DNA from: Massilia antarctica
GTDB taxonomy: Bacteria; Pseudomonadota; Gammaproteobacteria; Burkholderiales; Burkholderiaceae_D
Direction of reading: 5' to 3'
DNA length: 64,000 bases
NCBI RefSeq assembly: GCF_015689335.1
Contig: NZ_CP065053.1
Coordinates: 3,596,001-3,660,000 of the forward strand
The position numbers and the translations under genes were made by a program. Shown here piece after piece: positions 1-6,953 of the stretch; the first letter of the stretch is position 1; every line of letters starts with the position of its first letter. The notes beneath the pieces are model-generated. The model saw only the letters and a list, made by a program, of their open reading frames with translations, made no database searches and was not told where the DNA came from.

Positions 1-41
1 GGTCCTTGTCTGCGTGTGTTGATGCGCATGTATTTTTCATG

Positions 42-139
42 ATTTCCTAGCGTTATGCCTAGTTGGCACTATTGATCAAGATATGCCTACTAGGCATCAA
101 TGTCAAGTCGGAATCATTGAATATATTCCTAATTGGCAT
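42..139. promoter_or_regulatory. Operator array upstream of the Arc-like regulator
   Basis: Three related palindromic sites are visible: ATGCCTAGTTGGCA at 55-68, ATGCCTACTAGGCAT at 83-97 (7-base arms, perfect) and ATTCCTAATTGGCAT at 125-139. A weaker half site, TTCCTAG, lies at 44-50. The last full site ends 11 bases before the ATG at 151, over the ribosome-binding region. Ribbon-helix-helix repressors of the Arc/Mnt class bind short, closely spaced palindromes, so autoregulation by the gene at 151-516 is the natural reading. The sites are seen; the regulator assignment is inferred. Confidence 0.6.
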
Positions 140-150
140 CAAGATGCGAC

Positions 151-516
151 ATGGCCAAAAAACCTTACCCCAGCGAAGTTCTTGACCGTTACATAGTCAG
201 GCTTCCGAACGGAATGCGTGACCAGATTGCGCGCGCTGCCGAAAAAAACGGACGCAGCATGAACAGCGAAATTGTGGCTCGGCTTGCATATACATTCGAA
301 AAAGACCTGACGGACTGGGTTAGCGGCAGTTCAACAGAGCAGGCCGAGGCTGGCAAATACACGGAAATTGCTGACTTGATCGTCCAGCACCTCGAAAGGC
401 GCTTAGTGTTCCAAATGAAACCGGTAAAGCCATCTGATCCGCAAAGCCCGCCTTCTGCTCAAGTCGAAGCACCCGCTAGGGCCGCCGCAAAGCGCGCGCG
501 CAAGTCCAAGCCCTAA
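151..516 (+). CDS. Arc-family ribbon-helix-helix DNA-binding protein
   Basis: A 121-residue protein whose first 50 residues match the Arc repressor fold: a basic beta strand (RYIVRLP, about residues 13-19) followed by two helices, the second starting at RSMNSEIVARL. The tail is charged and ends in a basic KRARKSKP. The ATG at 151 is preferred over an in-frame TTG at 133, because the protein family begins at MAKKPY and the TTG would lie inside the third operator site. Arc-type proteins are small dimeric transcriptional repressors. Upstream palindromes at 55-139 are probable binding sites. The stop codon overlaps by four bases the end of the convergent ORF6N gene at 513-1238. Confidence 0.85.
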   Translation: MAKKPYPSEVLDRYIVRLPNGMRDQIARAAEKNGRSMNSEIVARLAYTFEKDLTDWVSGSSTEQAEAGKYTEIADLIVQHLERRLVFQMKPVKPSDPQSPPSAQVEAPARAAAKRARKSKP

Positions 517-1238
517 CTGACCTGGCCCGGCGGATCGTGCAGGGGCAGTGCGAGCTGTGAGGTAGGGCCTGTAACCGCGTTCTTGCGGGCCTGGATCTTC
601 GCGAAGTGCTCTTCAGTGGCTGTGCGCTCGATCAAAGGTGCCGATGCCTGCACAGCTTGCTTCACGCCACCCTTGGTCAGTTCGGAATAGTGCTTAGTGC
701 CGGCAGCCTCGTTGTGGATGGTGTGCCCGGTCGAAATCGGCACTTTGTTTCTGACGGAAAGACGGTAAGCCGCCACGTGCAGAATCTCCTTGTCATCAGC
801 AGTCGCTGGCTCGAGGTCGGGATCGACGTCAAACTGCTTGAAGTAGTGATCCTCGAGTGCTGAGAATGCATCCCATGCCCGATCTGTTTCGATCATCTTT
901 GCGTGCCTGGTCGCGCCACGATCGGTCCACAAAATCAGGGAGCGTGTCTTCGCTGAAATTTGCAACCCTCTTAAAGAAGGTCGCAAATCTTTGAGAGCCC
1001 GTCCAGATACCTTGTAGTAGTGCAGCCCCGAGTTAAAACGAAGCGAGTTGCGGGCGAAGTTCTGCTGGATGTGCTTTGCCTCCGTCTCGTACAGCTGCGC
1101 CAAGAGCTCTGTCGTGATGACGGTTTGCCCATTCCATTGGATGCGTGGCAGCGCGGCTGCACGTACTTTGAGCGACTGCATGGTGACCTGCCGCCCGGCG
1201 GCATCGGCCAGCAGATCGCTTGGTGGGCGGCCGCTCAT
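513..1238 (-). CDS. ORF6N-domain phage protein (antirepressor-like)
   Basis: A 241-residue protein with an N-terminal ORF6N-type domain (about residues 30-115), recognised by RIQWNGQTVITTELLAQLYE and the following NFARN...F..G.HYYKV pattern. ORF6N domains occur in phage antirepressors and other DNA-binding phage proteins, often next to the lysogeny switch, as here. The C-terminal half (about 130-241) is not recognised. GGAAG seven bases upstream supports the start at 1238. An internal ATG at 1181 is an alternative that would drop 19 unconserved-looking residues. The gene overlaps the small upstream gene by four bases (ATGA), so the two are probably co-translated. Confidence 0.75.
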   Translation of the reverse strand: MSGRPPSDLLADAAGRQVTMQSLKVRAAALPRIQWNGQTVITTELLAQLYETEAKHIQQNFARNSLRFNSGLHYYKVSGRALKDLRPSLRGLQISAKTRSLILWTDRGATRHAKMIETDRAWDAFSALEDHYFKQFDVDPDLEPATADDKEILHVAAYRLSVRNKVPISTGHTIHNEAAGTKHYSELTKGGVKQAVQASAPLIERTATEEHFAKIQARKNAVTGPTSQLALPLHDPPGQVS

Positions 1239-1477
1239 GCTGCACTTCCGACGAAGGCGGCAAGGTCGCGTGTCGCGCCGGCGGCCAGGCTAACGCAGGT
1301 TTCCGGGGGCGTACGGCGCTCGACGGTGGGAAGGATGTCAATAACGCTAAGCAGGGCAGCAGCTGCGCCAAGACAGACACCAGCGGCTTTGATGTGCTCG
1401 GCAAAGCCGCCGGGGATTGATGCAGAGCGTGCGGTCGAGATCGCTTTGCTGGTTCTGGGTGTGTTGTTGATGGTCAT
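1235..1477 (-). CDS. Small hypothetical protein with one membrane segment
   Basis: An 80-residue protein with a hydrophobic stretch around residues 29-46 (IKAAGVCLGAAAALLSVIDI), compatible with a single membrane helix. GAGG lies six bases before the ATG, a good ribosome-binding site. The stop codon overlaps the start of the ORF6N gene (ATGA), indicating a two-gene operon. I do not recognise the family. Position between the CI-like repressor and ORF6N gene suggests a role in lysogeny or superinfection control, but nothing in the sequence shows that directly. Confidence 0.55.
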   Translation of the reverse strand: MTINNTPRTSKAISTARSASIPGGFAEHIKAAGVCLGAAAALLSVIDILPTVERRTPPETCVSLAAGATRDLAAFVGSAA

Positions 1478-1543
1478 GTTCGCCTCAGGTCGTTGGGACT
1501 GAGACGGACTTTACACAAGAAAATTTAGCAACGCAAGAAATAC

Positions 1544-1558
1544 TAGCATTCGATGCTA
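1544..1558. repeat. Inverted repeat after the repressor gene
   Basis: TAGCAT and ATGCTA are separated by TCG, giving a perfect 6-3-6 palindrome just past the 3' end of the CI-like gene. The same 6-3-6 geometry recurs in the repressor/Cro intergenic region at 2062-2076, and ATGCTA itself recurs at 2043-2048. It could be a distal operator or a weak terminator for the repressor; the run of T after it on the minus strand is poor. Confidence 0.4.
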
Positions 1559-1561
1559 ATT

Positions 1562-2002
1562 TTATTTCTCTAGCTCTCCCCATTCCCATACTTCAAAGGC
1601 TTGCAATTGTGAAAGTATCGCGTCCCGTTGACGTTTTGTAGTCAGCTTGTCGAAGGCCGCGCCAATTAACACAGCCTGAGGCGAAAGCAATTTCCGACGC
1701 CGCTCTCTATCTTCGACCATTCCTCTTTCGAGGTCAGTTAGCAAAGTGCTGAGTGACGTGAGCATTTCGTTGCCCAAAGCCGCCACCTGAGCAACTGCTG
1801 ATCCATAGGTTAGAAATTCAGGAGTCGTTTGCAGTGCGTCGGCAACCGCTTGCAGCCGTGATCGCTTAGGAGCGGTGCCTCCTTCTTTCTCCCACTGTTG
1901 AACAGTCTGCCATGCAGAGACGCCGACCTTTTCCGCCAACTCTTTCATTGACATACCGAGTTCTTCACGGCGCTGCTTAATTCGAGTGTGTATGGTATCC
2001 AT
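1562..2002 (-). CDS. CI-like HTH repressor
   Basis: A 146-residue XRE/lambda-repressor-type protein. The helix-turn-helix occupies about residues 5-60 (RIKQRREELGMSMKELAEKV, then VSAWQTVQQWEKE). No LexA-like peptidase Ser/Lys pair is evident in the C-terminal part, which looks helical and may be a dimerisation segment. So RecA-stimulated self-cleavage is not supported; induction may go through the ORF6N or Arc-like proteins instead. I start at MDTIHTRIKQ (2002), because upstream in-frame codons run through the intergenic operator region into the Cro-like gene's start. It is divergent from the Cro/YdaS-like gene at 2082. Confidence 0.8.
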   Translation of the reverse strand: MDTIHTRIKQRREELGMSMKELAEKVGVSAWQTVQQWEKEGGTAPKRSRLQAVADALQTTPEFLTYGSAVAQVAALGNEMLTSLSTLLTDLERGMVEDRERRRKLLSPQAVLIGAAFDKLTTKRQRDAILSQLQAFEVWEWGELEK

Positions 2003-2081
2003 GGCGTGATCGTACACTAGATTAATAGGTGATGCACGGAAAATGCTATCCAATGCTGGAAATTCTAGTATAGAATGAGGC
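2003..2081. promoter_or_regulatory. Divergent repressor/Cro control region
   Basis: The 79-base gap between the divergent regulators holds a perfect palindrome ATTCTA-GTA-TAGAAT at 2062-2076, which overlaps a -10-like TATAGA/TAGAAT. The Cro-like ATG follows at 2082, so its transcript may be leaderless or nearly so. ATGCTA at 2043-2048 and CTAGATTAATAG around 2016-2027 are further candidate operator elements. -35 boxes are not convincing on either strand. The layout is that of a lambdoid immunity switch. Confidence 0.55.
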
Positions 2082-2312
2082 ATGAACGGAATCGACAAAA
2101 CTATCGCGTACTTCGGCGGCCTTGCATCCGCCGCTCGGGCCCTCGGAGTTGGGCGTTACCAAGTTGTTCAGTCGTGGCGAGCTGTCAACCGTGTTCCGGC
2201 TGAGCACTGCACGCGAATCGAAGAACTGACTGGCGGGGAAATCCGCTGCGAAGAACTCAATGATCGGGTTGACTGGGCAGTAGTTAGAAACTCGCACTCG
2301 CGCCCCACCTAA
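2082..2312 (+). CDS. Cro/YdaS-like DNA-binding protein
   Basis: A 76-residue protein of the YdaS/Cro class: MNGIDKTIAYFGGLASAARALGV is the typical opening of these small phage HTH proteins, followed by a recognition-helix segment (QVVQSWRAVNRVPAEHC) and a RIEELTGGEIRCEEL tail. Such proteins repress the CI-type gene or drive the lytic programme. The gene is divergent from the repressor at 1562-2002. GAGG ends only one base from the ATG, too close to act as a normal ribosome-binding site. Together with the -10 overlap this suggests leaderless translation. Confidence 0.8.
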   Translation: MNGIDKTIAYFGGLASAARALGVGRYQVVQSWRAVNRVPAEHCTRIEELTGGEIRCEELNDRVDWAVVRNSHSRPT

Positions 2313-2393
2313 TCCCACTGCGAAAAATATAGCCAACGCCACCGCTCATACGGCGGCGTAAGGCCCCTTTACGCCCAAATTTTGGAGAGCACC

Positions 2394-2501
2394 ATGAAAA
2401 CCATCATCAAACGCACCGTCATCCAGCTGTATTGCCGCGAGCTGATCAAGGGTTCGACGGTCATCCGCGCGTTCAACCGTTTCGCGCTGTGGAGCGCGTG
2501 A
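2394..2501 (+). CDS. 35-residue phage protein
   Basis: An open frame of 35 codons plus stop (starts MKTIIKRTVIQLYCREL, ends RFALWSA) has a strong TTGGAGAG ribosome-binding site seven bases upstream. Its TGA overlaps the ATG of the next gene by one base. The basic, amphipathic sequence is of the type often seen at the head of phage early operons. The function is unknown. The ribosome-binding site and tight coupling to the ParB-like gene are the reasons for calling it. Confidence 0.55.
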   Translation: MKTIIKRTVIQLYCRELIKGSTVIRAFNRFALWSA

Positions 2502-3466
2502 TGTCCGAAATTTTGACCCTCCCTATTGACGTGATCAGCATCCGTGGCGGAACGCAATCGCGTGTCGCGCTGCATCAGGATACCGTTGCTGATTATGCCG
2601 AGGTGATTCGCCTGGGAGGCGAGCTCCCCCCCGTGGTGGTCTTCAACGATGGCGAAAGCACTGGGATGTGGCTCGCGGACGGCTTCCACCGTTTCCATGC
2701 GCACCTCGCCGCTGGCGCTGCTGAGATCATCTGCGATGTGCGCGCCGGCTCGCAGCGCGATGCAATCCTGTTTTCGGCCGGCGCAAACGTCGCGCACGGC
2801 CTGCGTCGTACGAACGACGACAAGCGCCGGGCCGTCTCGATCCTGCTTGGTGACGAGGAATGGTCGAAGTGGAGCGACCGCGAAATTGCACGTGTCTGCG
2901 GCGTGGGCAATAAATTTGTCGGCGACGTTCGCGCTTCCATCTGTGTTCCGAACACAGATGCACCAGCGGTTCGCGTTGTTGAGCGCAATGGCAAGAAGTA
3001 CGAGCAGAACGTCAGCAACATCGGCAAAGCCGAACCAGCGCCAGCGCCGCCGGCAGCAAAGCAGCCGGACGCCGCAGCAGAAGAGGCGCGGGCAGCAACG
3101 CCTGGCGCAGCAACTGCGGCAATGGCCGAGCCCCAGCCAGCAGATGTGGCGCCAGACGCCGATTCGTCCGAGCAGGTGGAGCTGACCGAAGTTGACGCAC
3201 TGCGCGAACAGGTGGCGGAATTATCAGAAAGCCTGCGCACCACGCTGGCCGACAACGAAATGATGGGTCGCGTGTTCGATGCGGACGACCAGCTCAAGGC
3301 CGCCATGGACGAAGCCGCGCGCCAAAAGGCCATCGCTGTCAATGCCGAGCGCACCCTCGCCGCAAAGTCGGGCGAATTTATCGAGCGCGCCAAGGCTGTC
3401 ACCTACTGGCAGCGCCGCGCCGAAAAGGCCGAGAAGCAGTTGGCCCGCCTGAAGGCCGCAGCATGA
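2501..3466 (+). CDS. ParB N-terminal-domain phage protein with coiled-coil tail
   Basis: A 321-residue protein. Residues 5-85 form a ParB/Srx-like domain, with the signature GFHRFHA at 61-67 corresponding to the GHRR-type phosphate-binding motif of the family. An HTH-like stretch follows (SDREIARVCGVGNKFVGDVRAS, about 128-149). Next comes a low-complexity Ala/Pro linker (about 175-230) and a C-terminal coiled coil. In phages, ParB-like domains occur in DNA-binding, CTPase or nuclease proteins. Here it opens a replication operon and overlaps the helicase gene by four bases. The start at 2501 is chosen because it abuts the preceding small gene; upstream in-frame codons overlap that gene. Confidence 0.75.
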   Translation: MSEILTLPIDVISIRGGTQSRVALHQDTVADYAEVIRLGGELPPVVVFNDGESTGMWLADGFHRFHAHLAAGAAEIICDVRAGSQRDAILFSAGANVAHGLRRTNDDKRRAVSILLGDEEWSKWSDREIARVCGVGNKFVGDVRASICVPNTDAPAVRVVERNGKKYEQNVSNIGKAEPAPAPPAAKQPDAAAEEARAATPGAATAAMAEPQPADVAPDADSSEQVELTEVDALREQVAELSESLRTTLADNEMMGRVFDADDQLKAAMDEAARQKAIAVNAERTLAAKSGEFIERAKAVTYWQRRAEKAEKQLARLKAAA

Positions 3467-4971
3467 CCCCGAACTACGCAAGTACCAAATTCCCGACGCC
3501 GCGCCCGTTCCAGACCAGCGCGCGCGAAAAGCTGCGCGAAGGCTTCAAGGCCGGCCACCGGTGCCAGATGGTCATGAGCCCGACGGGTTCCGGCAAAACT
3601 ATCCTGGCCATGTTCCTGACGCACGAAGCGCTTATGCGCGACAAGCGCGTCATCTTCGTAGCGGACCGCCGCACGCTGATCAATCAGACTTCCGAGGTGG
3701 CCGACTCTCTTGGGCTTATCCAGCATTCCGTGATGATGGCGGGGCACTGGCGCTTTGACCCGTCCCGCAATTTCCAGATTGCCAGCGCGCAGACTCTCGC
3801 CCGCCGCTCGTGGCCCGATGCCGACCTGATCATTGTCGATGAAGCGCACACCCAGCTCAAGGCGGTGACGGACCATATCCAGACCTGCCGCGCCGCAGTG
3901 ATCGGGCTGAGCGCCACGCCGTTTAGCGCCGGCCTGGGCAAGCTGTATCAGAACCTGGTCAACGCCACAACCATGCGCGACCTGACCGATTCAGGCGTGC
4001 TGGTGCCGATGCGCGTTTTGTCGTGCACCAAGGTCAACATGAAGGGTGCGGCCACTGCCGGAGGTGAGTGGACGGACCAGGCCGCGCAAGAACGCGGGAT
4101 GGAAATCGTTGGCGACGTGGTGCACGAGTGGATCAAGCACGCCGAGAACCGCAAGACCATCGTGTTCGGCGCCACCATTGCCCACTGCGAAGCGCTGGCG
4201 CGTGAATTCAACAATGCCGGGATTTTGGCTACCGTTTTCACCGCCGAGACAACTGAGCCGGAGCGCAAGGAAATTCTTGCGGACTTCAAGGCAGCAGGTA
4301 CCGCGCTGCGCGTGCTCATTTCGGTTGAGGCACTTGCCAAAGGTTTCGACCAACGGGACGTGAGCTGTGTTTGCGACGTACGCCCGCTACGCAAGTCGTT
4401 GTCGACTGCCATCCAGATGTGGGGCCGCGGCCTGCGCGCTTCGTCGGAGACAGGCAAGACCGATCTCCTGCTGCTTGATTTTTCGGGGAACATCATCCGC
4501 TTTGCCGAGGACTACGAGGCGATCTTCCACGATGGCCTGGACGCCCTGGACATGGGCGAAAAGCTCGACAAGACCATTCGTAAGGACGCCGACGAAGACG
4601 AAGGCGACCACCCCGCGAATTGCCCGCAATGCCAGTTTTCGCCATTTCGCAAGCGCTGCATGTCGTGCGGCTTCGAGATCATCAAGGAAAACTTGATCGA
4701 GCACGAAGCCGGTGAGATGGTCGAATTCAAGGTCGGCAAAGCTGTTGTCGGCAACAAGCTGGACGTGTGGCAGCAAGCATGCACGTTGTGCCGCAACCAG
4801 GGCAAGCCGGAGACTGCGCGCCGCCGCGCGTATCACCTTTTCAAAAGCATCACGGGCTCCGAGCCTACGGGTCTTCCTGCCTTTGACGCCATTTCGAATG
4901 TGCCTATCTCAAGGGCTGTAATGAACAAAGCAAAGGCGAACGCGATCGCTTACAGGGCGGGCGCACGATGA
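3463..4971 (+). CDS. DEAD/DEAH-box phage helicase (superfamily 2)
   Basis: A 502-residue superfamily 2 helicase. Walker A is SPTGSGKT at residues 39-46, the DEAH box at 126-129, motif III SAT at 150-152 and motif VI QMWGRGLR near 318-325. After the helicase core comes a four-cysteine zinc-ribbon-like segment (CPQC ... CMSCG, about 388-405). A short C-terminal domain follows. It should unwind or remodel nucleic acid during phage DNA replication. It overlaps both neighbours by four bases (ATGA), placing it in one operon with the ParB-like and primase genes. All core motifs are intact. Confidence 0.9.
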   Translation: MTPNYASTKFPTPRPFQTSAREKLREGFKAGHRCQMVMSPTGSGKTILAMFLTHEALMRDKRVIFVADRRTLINQTSEVADSLGLIQHSVMMAGHWRFDPSRNFQIASAQTLARRSWPDADLIIVDEAHTQLKAVTDHIQTCRAAVIGLSATPFSAGLGKLYQNLVNATTMRDLTDSGVLVPMRVLSCTKVNMKGAATAGGEWTDQAAQERGMEIVGDVVHEWIKHAENRKTIVFGATIAHCEALAREFNNAGILATVFTAETTEPERKEILADFKAAGTALRVLISVEALAKGFDQRDVSCVCDVRPLRKSLSTAIQMWGRGLRASSETGKTDLLLLDFSGNIIRFAEDYEAIFHDGLDALDMGEKLDKTIRKDADEDEGDHPANCPQCQFSPFRKRCMSCGFEIIKENLIEHEAGEMVEFKVGKAVVGNKLDVWQQACTLCRNQGKPETARRRAYHLFKSITGSEPTGLPAFDAISNVPISRAVMNKAKANAIAYRAGAR

Positions 4972-5909
4972 GTATTCAAAAAGCTATCACCGCGTTGTTC
5001 TTCGTACCTCCGCACGACCGCGAAACATGGGTGCGCATGGGCATGGCCATGAAGGCAGAATTTCTTGAGGATGGCTTCGATCCGTGGGACGCCTGGAGCC
5101 AGGGCGCCGAGTCGTACAACGCCCTGGCGGCGAAGTCGGTTTGGCGCAGCATCGGCGCCGTTGGCAAGATCGGTATCGGCACACTGTTTCACGAGGCGGC
5201 CGCGAACGGTTGGCGGGACAACGGGGAGCATCGTGGCCCGCTTACTGCGCAGGAAGAGGCGGAGCGGCGCCGTGCACGCGCCGTACGGGATGCTGCTATC
5301 GCCGCCGAGGAAGCGTGCAAGCAGCGAGGCTATCGCCAGGCCGCAGCGCACGCGCAGCGCCTGATCGGCAGCTGCCTGATGACGACTCACTACTACCTCA
5401 ACGCCAAGGGCCTCCCCGATGCGTTGGCGCTGGTGGCCGACACACAGCTGGTCGTGCCTATGCGCTGCATGGAGACCAACGCGTTGCGCGGCGCGCAAAC
5501 GATCGAATGGATTCCCGGTGAGCGTCGATGGGACAAAAAGATGGCGCCTGGGATGCGCGCGCGTGGCGCTGTGCTCAGGCTGGGCAACCAGCGGGCACAG
5601 GAGACGTTTTTATGCGAAGGGTACGCCACGGGCCTATCCATCGAACTTGCGGCCCGCAGGATGCGCCTGAACGCGTGCGTACTGGTCTGCTTTAGCGATT
5701 CCAACATGGTGCACGTCGCTCCGATGGTCACAGGTCGGGCCTTCGTCATCGCTGACAACGATGCGTCCCAGGCAGGCGAGAAGGCTGCGATCAAAACCGC
5801 GCTGCCGTACCGCATGAGCGATGTGGTCGGCGAGGACGCAAACGACCTGCACCAGCGCGCCGGCCTGATGGCTCTGTGCTCGCTCCTGATGGCTGTCCGC
5901 ATGAGTTGA
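4968..5909 (+). CDS. Phage primase-like protein with toprim domain
   Basis: A 313-residue protein. The N-terminus (about residues 1-75; PPHDRETWVRMGMAMKAEF, then DAWSQGAESYN) resembles the PriCT-2 primase-associated domain. The C-terminal half contains a toprim fold: glutamate in CEGYATGLS (about residue 216) and the acidic pair in VIADND (about 260). Toprim primases of this layout synthesise RNA primers. An N-terminal zinc-binding domain and an AEP catalytic domain are not visible, so it may act together with the upstream helicase. ATGA overlap with the helicase supports a replication operon. Confidence 0.75.
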   Translation: MSIQKAITALFFVPPHDRETWVRMGMAMKAEFLEDGFDPWDAWSQGAESYNALAAKSVWRSIGAVGKIGIGTLFHEAAANGWRDNGEHRGPLTAQEEAERRRARAVRDAAIAAEEACKQRGYRQAAAHAQRLIGSCLMTTHYYLNAKGLPDALALVADTQLVVPMRCMETNALRGAQTIEWIPGERRWDKKMAPGMRARGAVLRLGNQRAQETFLCEGYATGLSIELAARRMRLNACVLVCFSDSNMVHVAPMVTGRAFVIADNDASQAGEKAAIKTALPYRMSDVVGEDANDLHQRAGLMALCSLLMAVRMS

Positions 5910-6165
5910 CACCCTCTGTTGTGAACAGCGCGCCGGTCGGGAAACAACAGCGGCGCGTGGGGAGTGCTCCTACTGTGGGAAAGATTCTGAAACAGGAGCA
6001 GATGGCGGCGAAGTTAGCACCATCGGATCGAACGGCTGACGGGTCATAACACTGCGACGGTGATATGTGAAGGCTTAGTTCTGGGAGGGCTAAGTCTGCT
6101 CAGCTCGGGTGATAGGGAAAAGCCTGAAGCAGTAGAAGCTTGAATTATAGATAGAGGGTGATGTG
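5910..6165 (+). other. 256-base spacer with no convincing gene
   Basis: The stretch holds a short frame of 24 codons (GTG at 5975 to TAA at 6049) without a clear ribosome-binding site, and a weak hairpin (CTTAG ... CTAAG near 6073-6093). Near the end AGAGGG precedes the next gene. I see no promoter I would defend. It separates the replication operon from two small genes and could contain a control element for them. Confidence 0.3.
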
Positions 6166-6378
6166 ATGGATCGACAGCTCGACCGCCCGATTCCCGCAAA
6201 GATTGAGCAGCGCCTGATGGAGTTACTGAAAATGAAGGAATTCGATATGCAAGAAGTGAACTGGTGCCGCTCGACGTACTGGGCCCGCCGCGATGACTGG
6301 CATCTGATCCTGGTGTCGTGCCACAACGCCGCGCTGGCCCGGACGGCAGCCGCGCGCACGGTCGAGGTGCGCCCATGA
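6166..6378 (+). CDS. Small hypothetical phage protein
   Basis: A 70-residue protein (MDRQLDRPIPAKIEQRLMEL...) with a predicted helix, then an aromatic and arginine-rich segment (WCRSTYWARRDDWHLI). AGAGGG lies eight bases before the ATG at 6166; an in-frame GTG directly before it is less likely. It overlaps the next gene by four bases. I do not recognise the family. The position after the replication module suggests an early or middle function. Confidence 0.5.
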   Translation: MDRQLDRPIPAKIEQRLMELLKMKEFDMQEVNWCRSTYWARRDDWHLILVSCHNAALARTAAARTVEVRP

Positions 6379-6863
6379 GCAAGCGCCCGACACTTACGCT
6401 GCGCTGGGCCGGGAAGACAGCGCCGGTACCGGACGTTGTTTTTGTTGACGTCACCGAGGATAGCGCGCCGCCGGCGCTCAAGCCGATCCGAATCGCGACG
6501 TTGCCGCCAGTGGAACGCACCACCGCCGAGCAAGAGCGCTACGAAAACGTGCTGCGCCTGCTCGATGGATGGGCCGACTGGATGCGTACAGGCGAGCCGG
6601 TGGCCGAGGGCGCACCACGTCAATGCCTGGGCGCTCCAGACGCACGCATTCACAGCTTCGAGGACATGGAAATCGAGGTCAACAAGCGCCTGGTGCGCGA
6701 GGTGCACACGGCGGTTTGGGATCTGTGCGTCATCGAGCGCGAGGCGGTCATGACGCACTACGGCCTCAAAACACGCGGCGTCTGGCGCGCGGACTTCGCC
6801 AAGGTGTTCGATCAGGCGGTCGACAGCTTGTTCAGGCTACTTAAAGACCGCGTGGCCTGTTGA
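6375..6863 (+). CDS. Hypothetical phage protein, possible late-gene regulator
   Basis: A 162-residue protein. After a variable N-terminus (about residues 1-55), the C-terminal two thirds are helical, with ERYENVLRLLDGWADWM and a segment VWDLCVIEREAVMTHYGL that resembles the region 4-like helices seen in Q/RinA-type phage transcription regulators. Such a protein is expected somewhere between the replication and packaging modules of a temperate siphophage, and the late operon here is punctuated by hairpins that would need antitermination. This functional idea is inference. The start is set by the ATGA overlap with the preceding gene. Confidence 0.5.
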   Translation: MSKRPTLTLRWAGKTAPVPDVVFVDVTEDSAPPALKPIRIATLPPVERTTAEQERYENVLRLLDGWADWMRTGEPVAEGAPRQCLGAPDARIHSFEDMEIEVNKRLVREVHTAVWDLCVIEREAVMTHYGLKTRGVWRADFAKVFDQAVDSLFRLLKDRVAC

Positions 6864-6953
6864 CTCACCTAAATTCTCAGGCCAGTACAGGGACAGCACC
6901 AGCAACACTCAAAAGCGAGGCGGCGCATTCCGCCATAAAAATGGGAGAGAAAG

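Noticed and set aside
5975..6049. 24-codon GTG-started frame after the primase gene
   Set aside because: No ribosome-binding site, no recognisable sequence, and short enough to occur by chance.
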